64,000 nucleotides of DNA from Luteolibacter rhizosphaerae. Its GTDB lineage: Bacteria > Verrucomicrobiota > Verrucomicrobiia > Verrucomicrobiales > Akkermansiaceae. Location: NCBI RefSeq assembly GCF_025950095.1, contig NZ_JAPDDR010000009.1:186001-250000 (forward strand), in the 5' to 3' direction. Positions 1-9,202 of the stretch are shown here, one piece after another. The number at the start of each line of letters is the position of its first letter. Within the stretch, counting starts at the first letter, position 1. A program made the translations under genes and the position numbers. The notes beneath the pieces are model-generated. The model saw only the letters and a program-made list of their open reading frames with translations. It searched no databases and was not told where the DNA came from.

Positions 1-706
1 GATGCTTCCAGAGAATCGCGGCGCAGCCTTCCGGGCTGATCACGGAGTAATAGGCATTCTCCATCATCAGCACCCGGTCCGCCACACCGATGCCGAGGGC
101 ACCGCCGGAGCCTCCCTCGCCGAGCACGATCGCGATCACCGGCACCTTCAGCAGCATCATCTCGCGGAGATTGTAAGCGATCGCCTCGGCGATGTTCCGC
201 TCTTCCGCACCGATGCCGGGGTAGGCACCCGGGGTGTCGATCAGGGTGATGACCGGCAGGCCGAACTTCTCCGCCAGCTTCATCAGGCGGAGCGCCTTGC
301 GGTAGCCTTCCGGATGGGCGCTGCCGAAGTTGCGCTTGAGATTCTCTTTCGTGTCCCGGCCCTTCTGGTGGCCGATCACCACTACCCGCTTGCCGCCGAT
401 CGTGGCGAAACCTCCGGGCATGGCATGGTCGTCCCCGATCCGGCGATCCCCGTGGAGTTCGCAGAAATCCGTGAAGGCGTGGGCCAGATAATCGAGCATG
501 AATGGCCGCTGGGTATGACGGGCGATCTGCACGCGTTGCCAAGGTGTCAGATTCTCATAAATGCTCATCCTGGTTTCGGCCAGTTTCTCTTCCATCCTCG
601 CGATTTCATCGGACATGTCGATGTTCTGCGAGGCAGCCTTGGAACGGAGCTTGTCCAGCTCGCGTTCGAGTTCGGCGATGGGCTTTTCGAATTCCAGCAA
701 TTGCAT
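1..706 (-). CDS. accA: Acetyl-CoA carboxylase carboxyltransferase subunit alpha (3' end cut by window edge)
   Basis: This is the alpha subunit of acetyl-CoA carboxylase carboxyltransferase, which moves the carboxyl group from carboxybiotin to acetyl-CoA in the first committed step of fatty-acid synthesis. About 235 residues are visible from an ATG at 706; the C-terminus lies beyond base 1. The N-terminus ([20 protein letters not shown]) and a coiled region are typical of AccA. They are followed by the crotonase-type core with [23 protein letters not shown] and the oxyanion segment [12 protein letters not shown], then [16 protein letters not shown]. It is transcribed away from the LysM gene with about 40 bases between them. 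acpP, 1.6 kb upstream on the same strand, is another fatty-acid gene, so a shared transcript is possible but not shown. Confidence 0.96.
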   Translation of the reverse strand, partial: MQLLEFEKPIAELERELDKLRSKAASQNIDMSDEIARMEEKLAETRMSIYENLTPWQRVQIARHTQRPFMLDYLAHAFTDFCELHGDRRIGDDHAMPGGFATIGGKRVVVIGHQKGRDTKENLKRNFGSAHPEGYRKALRLMKLAEKFGLPVITLIDTPGAYPGIGAEERNIAEAIAYNLREMMLLKVPVIAIVLGEGGSGGALGIGVADRVLMMENAYYSVISPEGCAAILWKH

Positions 707-747
707 GCGTGTGGGAAAATGGGATCTGGCCGGGGCGCGGGGAAAAT

Positions 748-1653
748 CTAGGGAGTGATCGCGCGGATTTCCACCTCATTCCCCGGCCGTAGCAGCAGGG
801 CGAGTTCTTCCGCATCTTCCACCGCCAAATGGAAGCCCGGGTCGGGCGAGAGATCTTCTCCGGGCTGAGCCTCCGCGGCGGGATCCACCGAGCCGATCCG
901 GAGCGAGGACTTCTCCAAGGCGAAGGATTTCTCCGATTCGCGGTAATCTTTCATTCCGGGCGTCACCCTGCGCTCACCGGAAATCCCGACTTTCGAGGAA
1001 ATCTTGGTCCGCAGGGCTCCCTTCAGGCCGCCCAGATCCATCGAGACAAGCGAATACTCCTTGATGAAACGCCCGCCCTCCCAGAGGGAAAGCGTCTTCC
1101 GCGCAGGCTCGATCAGAACCCGCAGTTCCAGCGGCATCACCACCAGCTCCTCTCCCGGTCTCAGGCCGGACAGATCCATCAGCCCGTTCAAATGCATGAT
1201 GCAGTCGAGCGTCGTTTTGTGCTTGGCGGCGATCCCGAGGAAAGATTCGCCGGGCCGGACGATGTGGATCTCCTTGCCGTCCATGCGCGCGGCAGAAAGG
1301 AGATCGTCCAAGTTCATTTCGCCGACGATGCGGCGGGCCTCCGGAGCGGCCTTCGAGCGAGGGTAGATATTCACCACCATCAGCAGCCGTTCCCGCGCCG
1401 CAGGCAGATCTCCCACTGCGATCAGCTCCTTGGCCTTCTCAAAAACCTTGGCCCCCGGATCGATCTCCGGCAACGAGGCATCCGCCTCCGGCAGCGTTTC
1501 GATCGGCTTCGGCTCGAACTGCACCGGCACCAGATCGGTGAAAACCCCGCCCAAGGGCTCCCGCTGGACATGCCACGCAAGCATGAGGGTGAAAATGGTG
1601 ACCACAAGGACCACCACTCCCGCTACCAGCTTGATCAAAGTCCACAGTCGCAT
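748..1653 (-). CDS. Membrane-anchored LysM protein with degenerate L,D-transpeptidase-like C-terminus
   Basis: The 301-residue product has an N-terminal hydrophobic anchor (residues 5-27), a short TPR-like helical stretch (about 68-115) and a LysM peptidoglycan-binding module (about 128-174, [20 protein letters not shown]). The C-terminal part (about 176-300) resembles the YkuD/L,D-transpeptidase fold ([19 protein letters not shown]). I see neither the catalytic SxGC(I/V)R cysteine motif nor its histidine, so cross-linking activity is doubtful and a peptidoglycan-binding role is more likely. The start is an ATG at 1653, 16 bases from the stop of the preceding minus-strand gene. Assignment of the C-terminal fold is inference; the LysM module is clear. 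Confidence 0.8.
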   Translation of the reverse strand: MRLWTLIKLVAGVVVLVVTIFTLMLAWHVQREPLGGVFTDLVPVQFEPKPIETLPEADASLPEIDPGAKVFEKAKELIAVGDLPAARERLLMVVNIYPRSKAAPEARRIVGEMNLDDLLSAARMDGKEIHIVRPGESFLGIAAKHKTTLDCIMHLNGLMDLSGLRPGEELVVMPLELRVLIEPARKTLSLWEGGRFIKEYSLVSMDLGGLKGALRTKISSKVGISGERRVTPGMKDYRESEKSFALEKSSLRIGSVDPAAEAQPGEDLSPDPGFHLAVEDAEELALLLRPGNEVEIRAITP

Positions 1654-1669
1654 CCGCGGCGGCGTTCTA

Positions 1670-2206
1670 TCAGAGCAATCCCCGCCTGTGGAAGTCGAAG
1701 CGGTTGATCGGCCACGATTGGCGGATCATCTCGAAGGCGAACTTGAAAATGCAGACCTCCCACGCGTCATCCACGCCCTCGATCACGGCACGGGCCGGAT
1801 TCCCGACGCGACGCGCTTCTTCCAAAACGCGCTCGCGAACCACATCCATCGAGTCATGGATGATCTCCTCCTGGACCCGACCGCTGCGGAAGCGGAACCC
1901 GTAGCGCAGGAAAGCGAGATCCTTGCCCTCCTCCTTCCACTTCTCGATCACGGCATCCATCCGCTCCCGGGCCTTGTCGCCGAATCCTTCCAGCTCGATC
2001 TCCTGCATCGAGTCCGGGCGCAGGATACGCGGACGCATCGCTTCCACCTCCCCTGTCCGCACCCGGATCTGCCCGGCATCGTCCATCAGTTCGCTGAGGA
2101 GTTGAAACTCGAAGCGGGTATCGCCGAAGGTGTCGATCCGACGGTCCGGCTCCAGCAGGACCTTGGTGACTTCCATCGCGTACTGGATGTTGTCGGGCGA
2201 GTGCAT
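1670..2206 (-). CDS. Conserved hypothetical protein, soluble, 178 aa
   Basis: I do not recognise this family. The product has no signal peptide or membrane segment. It is rich in Arg and Glu, with a predicted helical middle (ERMDAVIEKWKEEGKDL) and a run of basic residues near RFRSGRVQEEII. It lies between acpP and the LysM gene on the same strand, separated from the LysM gene by 16 bases, so those two are probably co-transcribed. The acpP terminator sits just upstream of its ATG at 2206, so this pair probably has its own promoter around 2207-2245 or depends on read-through. Codon use matches the neighbours. No function can be assigned from sequence. Confidence 0.7.
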   Translation of the reverse strand: MHSPDNIQYAMEVTKVLLEPDRRIDTFGDTRFEFQLLSELMDDAGQIRVRTGEVEAMRPRILRPDSMQEIELEGFGDKARERMDAVIEKWKEEGKDLAFLRYGFRFRSGRVQEEIIHDSMDVVRERVLEEARRVGNPARAVIEGVDDAWEVCIFKFAFEMIRQSWPINRFDFHRRGLL

Positions 2207-2244
2207 GTTACGGGTAGCAGCGGACTTCTACGCCGGATCGGTGC

Positions 2245-2278
2245 AAAAAAAAGGCAGACTCTTGTGGAGTCCGCCCTT
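2245..2278 (-). terminator. Rho-independent terminator downstream of acpP
   Basis: Read on the minus strand, a 9-bp stem (GGCGGACTC / GAGTCTGCC, one G-U pair) closes a 5-base loop and is followed by eight T residues (2245-2252 on the plus strand). It starts about 35 bases after the acpP stop codon, which is ideal placement. It should insulate the very highly expressed acpP from the genes that follow. Confidence 0.88.
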
Positions 2279-2309
2279 TCGTTGAAATAGCTCGGGCGAG
2301 CAACTGGGC

Positions 2310-2549
2310 TCAGCTCTGGCTCTTGATGTAGGTCACGACATCGCCCACGGACTGGAGCTTCTCGGCTTCCTCATCCGGCACTTCGATCTCGAACTCTTCT
2401 TCGAAGGCCATCACGAGTTCGACCGTGTCAAGGGAGTCGGCACCGAGGTCTTCGATGAACTTGGCCTCCAGGGTCACCTGGTCGGCGTTGACGCCGAGCT
2501 GGTCGACGATGATGTCCTTAACGCGGTCTTCGATGCTCTTGTCAGACAT
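2310..2549 (-). CDS. acpP: Acyl carrier protein
   Basis: Acyl carrier protein carries growing acyl chains on a 4'-phosphopantetheine arm in type II fatty-acid synthesis. The 79-residue product starting at ATG 2549 has the standard size and acidity. The attachment serine is Ser39 within [10 protein letters not shown], and the C-terminal helix ends VVTYIKSQS. An open frame extends further upstream but that extension is not ACP-like, so the internal ATG is the start. A strong terminator follows the gene. No fab genes adjoin it in this window, although accA is on the same strand downstream. Confidence 0.97.
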   Translation of the reverse strand: MSDKSIEDRVKDIIVDQLGVNADQVTLEAKFIEDLGADSLDTVELVMAFEEEFEIEVPDEEAEKLQSVGDVVTYIKSQS

Positions 2550-2640
2550 TGGGGTGTTCTTGGTAGTTGACGCTGCGGAGGGATTACCGCCCCCGCCGGA
2601 CCTTGGCAACCCCGAAAAATACAGCTTCTTGCCAGTATTT

Positions 2641-3453
2641 TCAGGACTCCGGTGAGGCAGGCCGGGCCGCTTCCGCGTCTTCGGAGACAAACTCGATGAT
2701 CTCACCGCGGAAGTTCTCGCGCACCCGGCGCATCAGCGCTTCCGCAGGCTCGCCCTGTTCCTTCTTGAATCCACCGTAGGTCAGGCCATCGATCCGGATC
2801 TTCCGCTCGCCGCCCTCACGCTTCGACCACAGGAAAGCCAGCCCCTTGGTCTCCCACTTCCGCAGATCCAAGCGGATCAGATCGGCGAAGGGAACCCTCC
2901 CCCCATCGACCGGATAAAGCGCCTCGCCATCCACGGCGATACTGCGGCGGACCGTCCGCAATAGCACGAAAAGCGCTCCCATGAAGAGGGTAAGACAAAT
3001 CCAGAACACCACCCACTGCTCCAGGATTTTGCGTGAATCGAAGGGCTTTTCGGGAGCCTCCTTCTTGACGCCCTGCTCCCCGCGGTAATCGTCGAAGAGC
3101 TTGGATTCCTGCTCCGACAGCGAGGCCTTCATGCGCTCGGCATCGAGCAAGACCGGGGGCCAGGGCATCGGCACCTGCGTTCCTACCGGCACGACCGAGC
3201 GATCCTCGGGGAAGGGCACAGTCTGCGCCTCGGCATGGGCGCGCCACTCTGCCGGGCTCAGCTCCTTCTTCGCCTGAAATTCCTCGCGGGCCTTCTTGAA
3301 GGCGGATTGGAGATAATAGGCCAAGTTCTCCTCCCGGTAGCCGGTGCTGCCGTCCCGGTAGAACATGGCGGCGAAGACCCCGAACATAAGCAGCATGGCG
3401 ACCGCGCGGAGCAGGAACCAGGAAGTAGGCTTGCAGACGATTCGTTCGCTCAT
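2641..3453 (-). CDS. Membrane protein of unknown function with two transmembrane segments
   Basis: The 270-residue product has a hydrophobic segment near the N-terminus (about residues 11-29, [20 protein letters not shown]) and another at about 147-166 ([19 protein letters not shown]). A charged loop of roughly 115 residues lies between them. The C-terminal ~100 residues look like a compact beta-rich domain ([31 protein letters not shown]), reminiscent of PH-like domains seen in bacterial membrane proteins; this is only a resemblance. The gene is divergent from thiH across about 90 bases and lies 91 bases upstream of acpP. No catalytic motif is visible. Confidence 0.7.
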   Translation of the reverse strand: MSERIVCKPTSWFLLRAVAMLLMFGVFAAMFYRDGSTGYREENLAYYLQSAFKKAREEFQAKKELSPAEWRAHAEAQTVPFPEDRSVVPVGTQVPMPWPPVLLDAERMKASLSEQESKLFDDYRGEQGVKKEAPEKPFDSRKILEQWVVFWICLTLFMGALFVLLRTVRRSIAVDGEALYPVDGGRVPFADLIRLDLRKWETKGLAFLWSKREGGERKIRIDGLTYGGFKKEQGEPAEALMRRVRENFRGEIIEFVSEDAEAARPASPES

Positions 3454-3544
3454 GGGTTAGGGGCAGCGACGGGAGCAAAACCGGCCAAGGCCCTTATGGC
3501 AAGCTCCGGGGGATCACGCTTTGACGAGCCCCCCTCCCCACTGC

Positions 3545-4711
3545 ATGCTCCCCCCGTCCGTGAGTTTTTCTGCCCATTTTGTCCCCGCCCTCGAGCGCAA
3601 GTCGCCCCTGCTCCGCCGCTTCGAGCAATTGATCGCACCGGTTTCCGACCGCGATTTGGAAGCTCTTGCCCGCGAAAGCCAGCGCCTGACCCGCCACCAT
3701 TTCGGCCGCACGATGCGACTTTTCGCACCGCTGTATCTTTCGAACGAGTGTGTGAACAATTGCTCTTACTGCGGCTTCTCGCGGGATAACGGAATCTTCC
3801 GCGTGACCCTGACGGTCGATCAGGTGCTGCGGGAAGCCCGCTACCTGCATGATATGGGCTTCCGCAATATCCTCTTGGTCGCGGGCGAGCACCCGAAGTT
3901 CGTTTCGGAAGGATACCTGCAGGAATGCATCGATGCGCTGAAAGGCATGTTCCCCACCATCGGCATCGAGGTGGGCCCGATGGAAGACGACCAGTATGCC
4001 GAGATCGTGCGCCACGGTGCCGAGGGCTTGGTGGTGTATCAGGAGACCTATCACCGCGAAACCTACCAGCGCCTGCATACCGCCGGCCCGAAGAAGAACT
4101 TCGACTGGCGGCTCGACTGCCCGGAGCGCGCCTACGCGGGCGGCTTCCGCCGGATCGGCATTGGCGCACTCTTCGGCCTCGCCGAATGGCGCTTCGAGGC
4201 CACGGCGCTGGCCGCGCATCTGGAGTATCTCTACAAGCACTGCTGGAAGGCCCAGTTCACCGTCGCCTTCCCCCGCATGCGCCCCTATGCGGGAAACTAC
4301 CAGTACGAGCCGGATGCCGATCTCTACTTATCGGACCGGGCGCTCGTGCAGGTACTCTGCGCCTTCCGCGTTTGCTTCCCGCAGGTGGGCATCGTCCTCT
4401 CCACCCGCGAGCCCGCCAAATTCCGCGACTCTCTCGTGCAGCTCGGCGTGACCTCGATGTCCGCCGGTGCCCGCACCGAACCGGGCGGCTACACCGGAGC
4501 CGGTAGCGATGACCTCCACCTGACCGTGAAAGGCCGTCGCGTCGAGCTGGCTCAAACCACCGGCTGCGAGAAGGCTACCGAACAGTTCAAGATCGATGAC
4601 AGCCGCTCGCCCGCCGAGGTGGCCGAGATGCTGCGATCGAAACAAATCGAAGCGGTGTGGAAAGACTGGGATGAAGCCATCCTTTCCCAAGAAGCCATCG
4701 CCGGGGCCTGA
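3545..4711 (+). CDS. thiH: 2-iminoacetate synthase (thiazole biosynthesis radical SAM enzyme)
   Basis: ThiH cleaves tyrosine by radical SAM chemistry to give dehydroglycine (2-iminoacetate), a precursor of the thiamine thiazole ring. The radical SAM cluster motif CxxxCxxC is present as CVNNCSYCGF, followed by a TIM-barrel of normal length (388 residues from ATG 3545). Later conserved pieces include GIGALFGL, FPRMRPYAG and MSAGARTEPGGY. An in-frame TTG at 3521 would add eight residues, but the ATG is preferred. thiS follows after 2 bases, so the two are co-transcribed. Neither thiG nor thiF is in the window. No TPP riboswitch core was found upstream. Confidence 0.95.
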   Translation: MLPPSVSFSAHFVPALERKSPLLRRFEQLIAPVSDRDLEALARESQRLTRHHFGRTMRLFAPLYLSNECVNNCSYCGFSRDNGIFRVTLTVDQVLREARYLHDMGFRNILLVAGEHPKFVSEGYLQECIDALKGMFPTIGIEVGPMEDDQYAEIVRHGAEGLVVYQETYHRETYQRLHTAGPKKNFDWRLDCPERAYAGGFRRIGIGALFGLAEWRFEATALAAHLEYLYKHCWKAQFTVAFPRMRPYAGNYQYEPDADLYLSDRALVQVLCAFRVCFPQVGIVLSTREPAKFRDSLVQLGVTSMSAGARTEPGGYTGAGSDDLHLTVKGRRVELAQTTGCEKATEQFKIDDSRSPAEVAEMLRSKQIEAVWKDWDEAILSQEAIAGA

Positions 4712-4713
4712 TC

Positions 4714-4917
4714 ATGACCATCACTCTGAACGGACAGCCACGCGGCTTCGATGCCGCCACCCTCACCGTGGAAGGCCTGCTGGCAGAAGTCGGTCTGGCA
4801 GGTAGACCCGTGGTCGTGGAGGTGGATCTCGAGGCGGTTTTCCCCGCCGACTATGCCGGGACCGCCCTGCGCGACGGATCCTCGGTGGAGATCGTGACCA
4901 TCGCCGCGGGAGGTTAA
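4714..4917 (+). CDS. thiS: Sulfur carrier protein ThiS
   Basis: ThiS is a ubiquitin-like sulfur carrier whose C-terminal glycine is adenylated and thiocarboxylated to donate sulfur to thiazole formation. The product is 67 residues with the expected start MTITLNGQPRGF, a beta-grasp pattern and the essential C-terminal Gly-Gly (IVTIAAGG). It starts 2 bases after thiH, which confirms a thiazole operon. The size is typical of the family. From thiS to the next ATG at 5133 there are 215 bases with small hairpins but no gene that I can support. Confidence 0.95.
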   Translation: MTITLNGQPRGFDAATLTVEGLLAEVGLAGRPVVVEVDLEAVFPADYAGTALRDGSSVEIVTIAAGG

Positions 4918-5132
4918 CCGGGATCTGGAAGAAGACCCGGGGTACATTACCGGAGGGTCGTATTAGAAGCGCTGCGAACTTCCTACGGGTAGGAGCCGGT
5001 GATTGGAGCCTCAGAAACGCGGAGCCCCCTTTTTGAAAGGAAGGCACCTGCGCTGCCGTGAAATACTGTTAGGTAGACAGGGAGCACCAATCATAGCCAG
5101 CTTCCCTGCCCTAACCCACACGTCGAGCCCCT

Positions 5133-8100
5133 ATGTCTCCCCTCCGACGAGTCATTCTCGCCCTCCATCTCGCGATCATCTGCATTCAACCGCTGCACGC
5201 CTCATTTGAAAGCGTCGTGAAAGTTGTAGGCAGTGCTGCGCTGCCTCGTGATCCCACCCCCCACGATGTCGATGGTGATGGCGACATGGATATCTTCTAT
5301 GTGGACGGCAGCGAAACCACCGGCAAGCCGACCGAAGTAGGATGGTTCGAAAACACGGGAAACGGCAGCAGTTGGGTCCGCCGAATTCTTGCAAGCGGAC
5401 TCCGCGGACCCTCCTCCCTTGACGTGGCGGACCTTGATGGCGACGGCATCACCGATCTGGTCGTAGGCCTGCGACTCGGAGACGGCGTGGTGTGGTTCAG
5501 GGGGCAAGGCGGAGGCAACTTTGCGCCGGTCCAAACGATCCAGTCCCCGATCTATAGGATGGAAGATGTGACGGTGGCCGATCTCAACCGCGACAATCGT
5601 AAGGACATCATCATTTCCACATCCTCCGGACCACAATGGTTGAGACGACTTTCCTCCGGAGGATTTGCTACCCCGGTCTCGATCGCCACCGTTTCCGGAT
5701 CTTTCCCGGAACAGCACAAGTGCGAAGCCCACGACTTCGATGGGGATGGAGATATCGACCTGGTCTTCTCCTTCGCATCGGCCGACCGTCTGATTTTTTG
5801 CCGCAACAACGGCAATGGCACCTTCGCCACCGCGGTCAACCTCGGCATTCCGGAAGCGGAAGCTCTGGACTCAGGAGATCTCGACGGCGACGGGTTGCGC
5901 GACGTGGTAACCGCCGGCGGTGGCTTCGATGATCGCCGCGTGGTGTGGTTCCGAAACCTCGGGTCGGGCACTTTCAGTACCGCAAGGGTCCTGGATCCAT
6001 CTCTCCAGAACGCGCGTTCCGCGGTGATCGCCGACTTCGATCGCGATGGGGACATGGATGTCGTGATCGCAGGTTACTTCGGGCCCGTAGTCTGGTTCGA
6101 GCAGCAAAGCCCGGGAGTATTCTCCGCGCGAAAAGAGATCAGCCAAGGCGGGGATGGAATGCGCGATATGGTCCACGGCGACTTCGACGGAGATGGCGAC
6201 CCGGACCTCGTCGCCGCCCAGTGGGATACCGATCAATTCGTCTGGTACAAGAACACGACGCCGCCACCGGTGATTCCAGCGCCCCAGATCATCTCCTTTA
6301 CCGCGGACGATACCAGCGTGGCAGCGAACGCGACTCTCCGGTGGCAGGTGAACGGCGCCACTCAAGTGGAGATCAGCCCGCAGATCGGCGTCGTTACGGG
6401 TGGCGGCAATCGCACCCTGCCCTTGGATGCGACCACCACCTTCACGCTCACCGCGCGAAATACCGCAGGAACTTCCACGGCGAACCTTACCGTGGTCGTG
6501 GGGCAAGCGCCCATCATCCGCAGTTTCTCCGCGCTGGACGACACCATAGCGCGCGGACAGAACGCGGATCTCCTATGGGACGTGGCCGGAGCCCAGTCCT
6601 TGAACCTCCTGCCCGGCCCCGGAATCGTCAGCGGGAATTCGTACCGGCCGCTTATCTCGGCCACGACCACCTTTACGCTGTCGGCTGCAAATGAATTCGG
6701 CGAGACCCGCGCAGATCTCACTGTCAGGGCGGGAGATCCACCGGTCATTTCAACTCTCACCGCAACACCCTCGACGGCGACCCTCAATCAGCCCGTAAAC
6801 CTGAGCTGGACTTCCCAAGGCGCTGACACCTCGTTCGTAAGCGGACTAGGAGAAGTGCCGGTGGGGAACTCCACCGCTGTGATCCCCCCCAGCACCCGAG
6901 CTTATACCGTGACGGTGAGCAACGAGTTCGGGAGCGCTTCACGATCGGTCACGGTCACGGTTAACGGCAACCTTCTTGCACGCTCGCCCAAACCTCTCTC
7001 CGATTCTCCCTACGAGATCCTGGATGTGTATTTCGCGGATCTGAATGGCGACGGTTTGAAGGATCTCCTCCAAACCACGGCCTCTTCGTTTACGAATGCA
7101 ACCTTCAGCTGGCGGCCTGCCATTGCAGGCGGCACCTCCTTCGGCACGGCTAGGATCCTACAGACCTCCACGAATCGTCTCAGGGTGCCGCAAGCCTACG
7201 ACATGGATGGCGACGGTGATCTCGATCCCATCGTCGGCGGAGATGGTCCGATGCGCTGGTACCGGAACAACCAGAATGGCGCCAGCTTTAGCACGGCCAT
7301 CACTCTAATTCCTTCCAGCGTCTTCCGTCCGATGGCTATCGCGGATTTCAATGGCGACGGGATGCCGGATGTTGCGGGTGGCATTTCTTCCGAACTGCGG
7401 TTCTACCCGGGCATCGCCGGTGGGGGCACCGGCACACCCCAGATTATCGATGACTTCGATGGCAGTATCGATTTCGTCGAGACCGACATGGCGGACATGG
7501 ACGGCGATGGCGATCTGGATCTTGTCTCGGGCAAGGACTTCGATGGCGAGGTGTACTGGTTCCAGAACAACGCCGGGCTCTTCACCAATCGCTTTCCCAT
7601 CTACACCGGCGGTGAACGCATCTTGGGAGTCACGGCTCGCGATACGGATGGAGATCTCTTCCCCGAGGTGCTGATCCAAACCGGAGGCTCCTCCTTCGTG
7701 CTGGTGGACGGCCAGAACGGAAACTTCCAGTCTCCCGTAAACCGCACCATCAACCTGAGCGCCGGAATCCGCGACTACAGCATGGTGGACTTGGATCTCG
7801 ATGGCGACCTCGACATTGTCGTGACGGGAAGATCGATGCTCTTCATCGAGAACCGGGGAGGAAACGTTTTCGCAGTAAAGGATCAGTTCGAGGTTCCCGC
7901 ATTCGCCTTCGATCCGGATTCCATGACGGTGGGAGATGTCGACCGTGATGGCGATCCGGATATTGCGGTGGCCAATAACGATGTCGCAGTCTGGATCGAG
8001 AACCTTTATCGACCGGCGGCACGGCCTACCGCCGCGGACTACCGGCCCGTGATCCCGCTCGCTGAGGACTTCGGCCAGCAGTCGCTTCCGCTTCCTCCGC

Positions 8101-9188
8101 TTTTTGCCGATGCCGATACGGCGACAAGTTCGCTCACCTATAGTCTCAGGAGCAGCCAAGGCACCCAGATCCTCAGCTCGATCTCGGTTCAAGCCGGCCC
8201 GCCCCGCCTGGAGATCCGCTCCAATCCCGATCTGAACGGCTTGGCCAAGGCCGTCATAAGAGCCACCGATCCTGCGGGGCTCTACGCGGAAATCGAGGTT
8301 TCCTTCGAAGTAGCCGCAGTCCCCGATGCGCCCCGTACGGTCGGAACTCCCGCGCCGCTCGTGGCCGATGCTGCGGCCATGCCGGTGCAAGTTCCTGTCG
8401 GTGGATGGTTCACCGATCCCGACGAGGGGGACATCCTCCGATACTCCCTGACCGGTAACACAAACCCCGGAATACTCGCCAATGCAGCCGTGAGCGAGAG
8501 CGCCGGGCAACTGACGCTATCCTTCGCCCCCTATGTGTCCGGCAGCACCACGCTTCAGATCACCGCGACCGACCAGACCGGCAGATCGGTGAGCCAGGAT
8601 CTGAGTGTTACCCTGCCCGAACTTCCACCTCCGGCACTGCAGTCGGTCGGCACGATCTCACTCAATCGCCAGACCGGCCTCTACGAACTGACGATCACCG
8701 TCACCAACAATGGCGCCCGCGCCTTGGGCGGCTTCCGTCTGGACATCTCGAATCTTCCCGATGGCGCGATTCTCCGCAACGGCAGCAGCGAAAACGGTTT
8801 CGACTACCTTACACCGCTGGGGATCGGAGAAAGCGTTACCTTGACCCTCGAATACTCGGTCCCGGGCCGGGTCGGCGGAGGCCAGCCGCTGGTGACCGCC
8901 ATCCCCGCACTGCCTCGAAGCCCCGAAGCGGGCAGTTCGGGCTTCGCGATCGACCGCGTCGAGATCCTCGCGGATTCCTCCGTGCTGATCGAATTCACCA
9001 GCACACCCGGCAGCCGGTACGCCATCGAGTATTGCGCGGTGGGAGGACCATGGCAGGTCTCGCCCGTCGTCATCATGGCAGCAACGAATCGCACACAGTG
9101 GATCGACCGCGGGCCACCCTACACCTCCAGTCATCCGTCCACCTCCCCGTCGCGGCTCTATCGCATGCGCCTGCTCCCTGCCGAATAA
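5133..9188 (+). CDS. Giant secreted FG-GAP/VCBS-repeat protein with Ig-like domains
   Basis: The 1,351-residue product has a signal peptide (about 1-24). A first run of FG-GAP/VCBS repeats follows (about 28-375), with many calcium-binding DxDGDGDxD loops such as DVDGDGDMDIFYVDGS. Next are three successive ~80-residue Ig-like modules (about 385-625, each ending in a TFTLxAxNxxG-like strand), a second FG-GAP run (about 630-965) and cadherin/Ig-like modules (about 970-1351). Two propeller blocks flanking Ig linkers suggest an extracellular adhesion or polysaccharide-binding role. No peptidase or glycosidase motif is visible. A barrel-like protein follows 14 bases downstream, so the two may function together. 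Domain borders are approximate. Confidence 0.85.
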   Translation: MSPLRRVILALHLAIICIQPLHASFESVVKVVGSAALPRDPTPHDVDGDGDMDIFYVDGSETTGKPTEVGWFENTGNGSSWVRRILASGLRGPSSLDVADLDGDGITDLVVGLRLGDGVVWFRGQGGGNFAPVQTIQSPIYRMEDVTVADLNRDNRKDIIISTSSGPQWLRRLSSGGFATPVSIATVSGSFPEQHKCEAHDFDGDGDIDLVFSFASADRLIFCRNNGNGTFATAVNLGIPEAEALDSGDLDGDGLRDVVTAGGGFDDRRVVWFRNLGSGTFSTARVLDPSLQNARSAVIADFDRDGDMDVVIAGYFGPVVWFEQQSPGVFSARKEISQGGDGMRDMVHGDFDGDGDPDLVAAQWDTDQFVWYKNTTPPPVIPAPQIISFTADDTSVAANATLRWQVNGATQVEISPQIGVVTGGGNRTLPLDATTTFTLTARNTAGTSTANLTVVVGQAPIIRSFSALDDTIARGQNADLLWDVAGAQSLNLLPGPGIVSGNSYRPLISATTTFTLSAANEFGETRADLTVRAGDPPVISTLTATPSTATLNQPVNLSWTSQGADTSFVSGLGEVPVGNSTAVIPPSTRAYTVTVSNEFGSASRSVTVTVNGNLLARSPKPLSDSPYEILDVYFADLNGDGLKDLLQTTASSFTNATFSWRPAIAGGTSFGTARILQTSTNRLRVPQAYDMDGDGDLDPIVGGDGPMRWYRNNQNGASFSTAITLIPSSVFRPMAIADFNGDGMPDVAGGISSELRFYPGIAGGGTGTPQIIDDFDGSIDFVETDMADMDGDGDLDLVSGKDFDGEVYWFQNNAGLFTNRFPIYTGGERILGVTARDTDGDLFPEVLIQTGGSSFVLVDGQNGNFQSPVNRTINLSAGIRDYSMVDLDLDGDLDIVVTGRSMLFIENRGGNVFAVKDQFEVPAFAFDPDSMTVGDVDRDGDPDIAVANNDVAVWIENLYRPAARPTAADYRPVIPLAEDFGQQSLPLPPLFADADTATSSLTYSLRSSQGTQILSSISVQAGPPRLEIRSNPDLNGLAKAVIRATDPAGLYAEIEVSFEVAAVPDAPRTVGTPAPLVADAAAMPVQVPVGGWFTDPDEGDILRYSLTGNTNPGILANAAVSESAGQLTLSFAPYVSGSTTLQITATDQTGRSVSQDLSVTLPELPPPALQSVGTISLNRQTGLYELTITVTNNGARALGGFRLDISNLPDGAILRNGSSENGFDYLTPLGIGESVTLTLEYSVPGRVGGGQPLVTAIPALPRSPEAGSSGFAIDRVEILADSSVLIEFTSTPGSRYAIEYCAVGGPWQVSPVVIMAATNRTQWIDRGPPYTSSHPSTSPSRLYRMRLLPAE

Positions 9189-9202
9189 ACTCCCCCCTGC
9201 CC

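Noticed and set aside
3454-3544. TPP riboswitch before thiH
   Set aside because: The conserved CTGAGA and ACCTGATC-like cores are not visible and the gap is only about 90 bases.
4918-5132. Structured RNA between thiS and the FG-GAP gene
   Set aside because: Small hairpins exist (for example 5078-5108, CAGGGAG with CTTCCCTG) but match no riboswitch or small RNA I can name.
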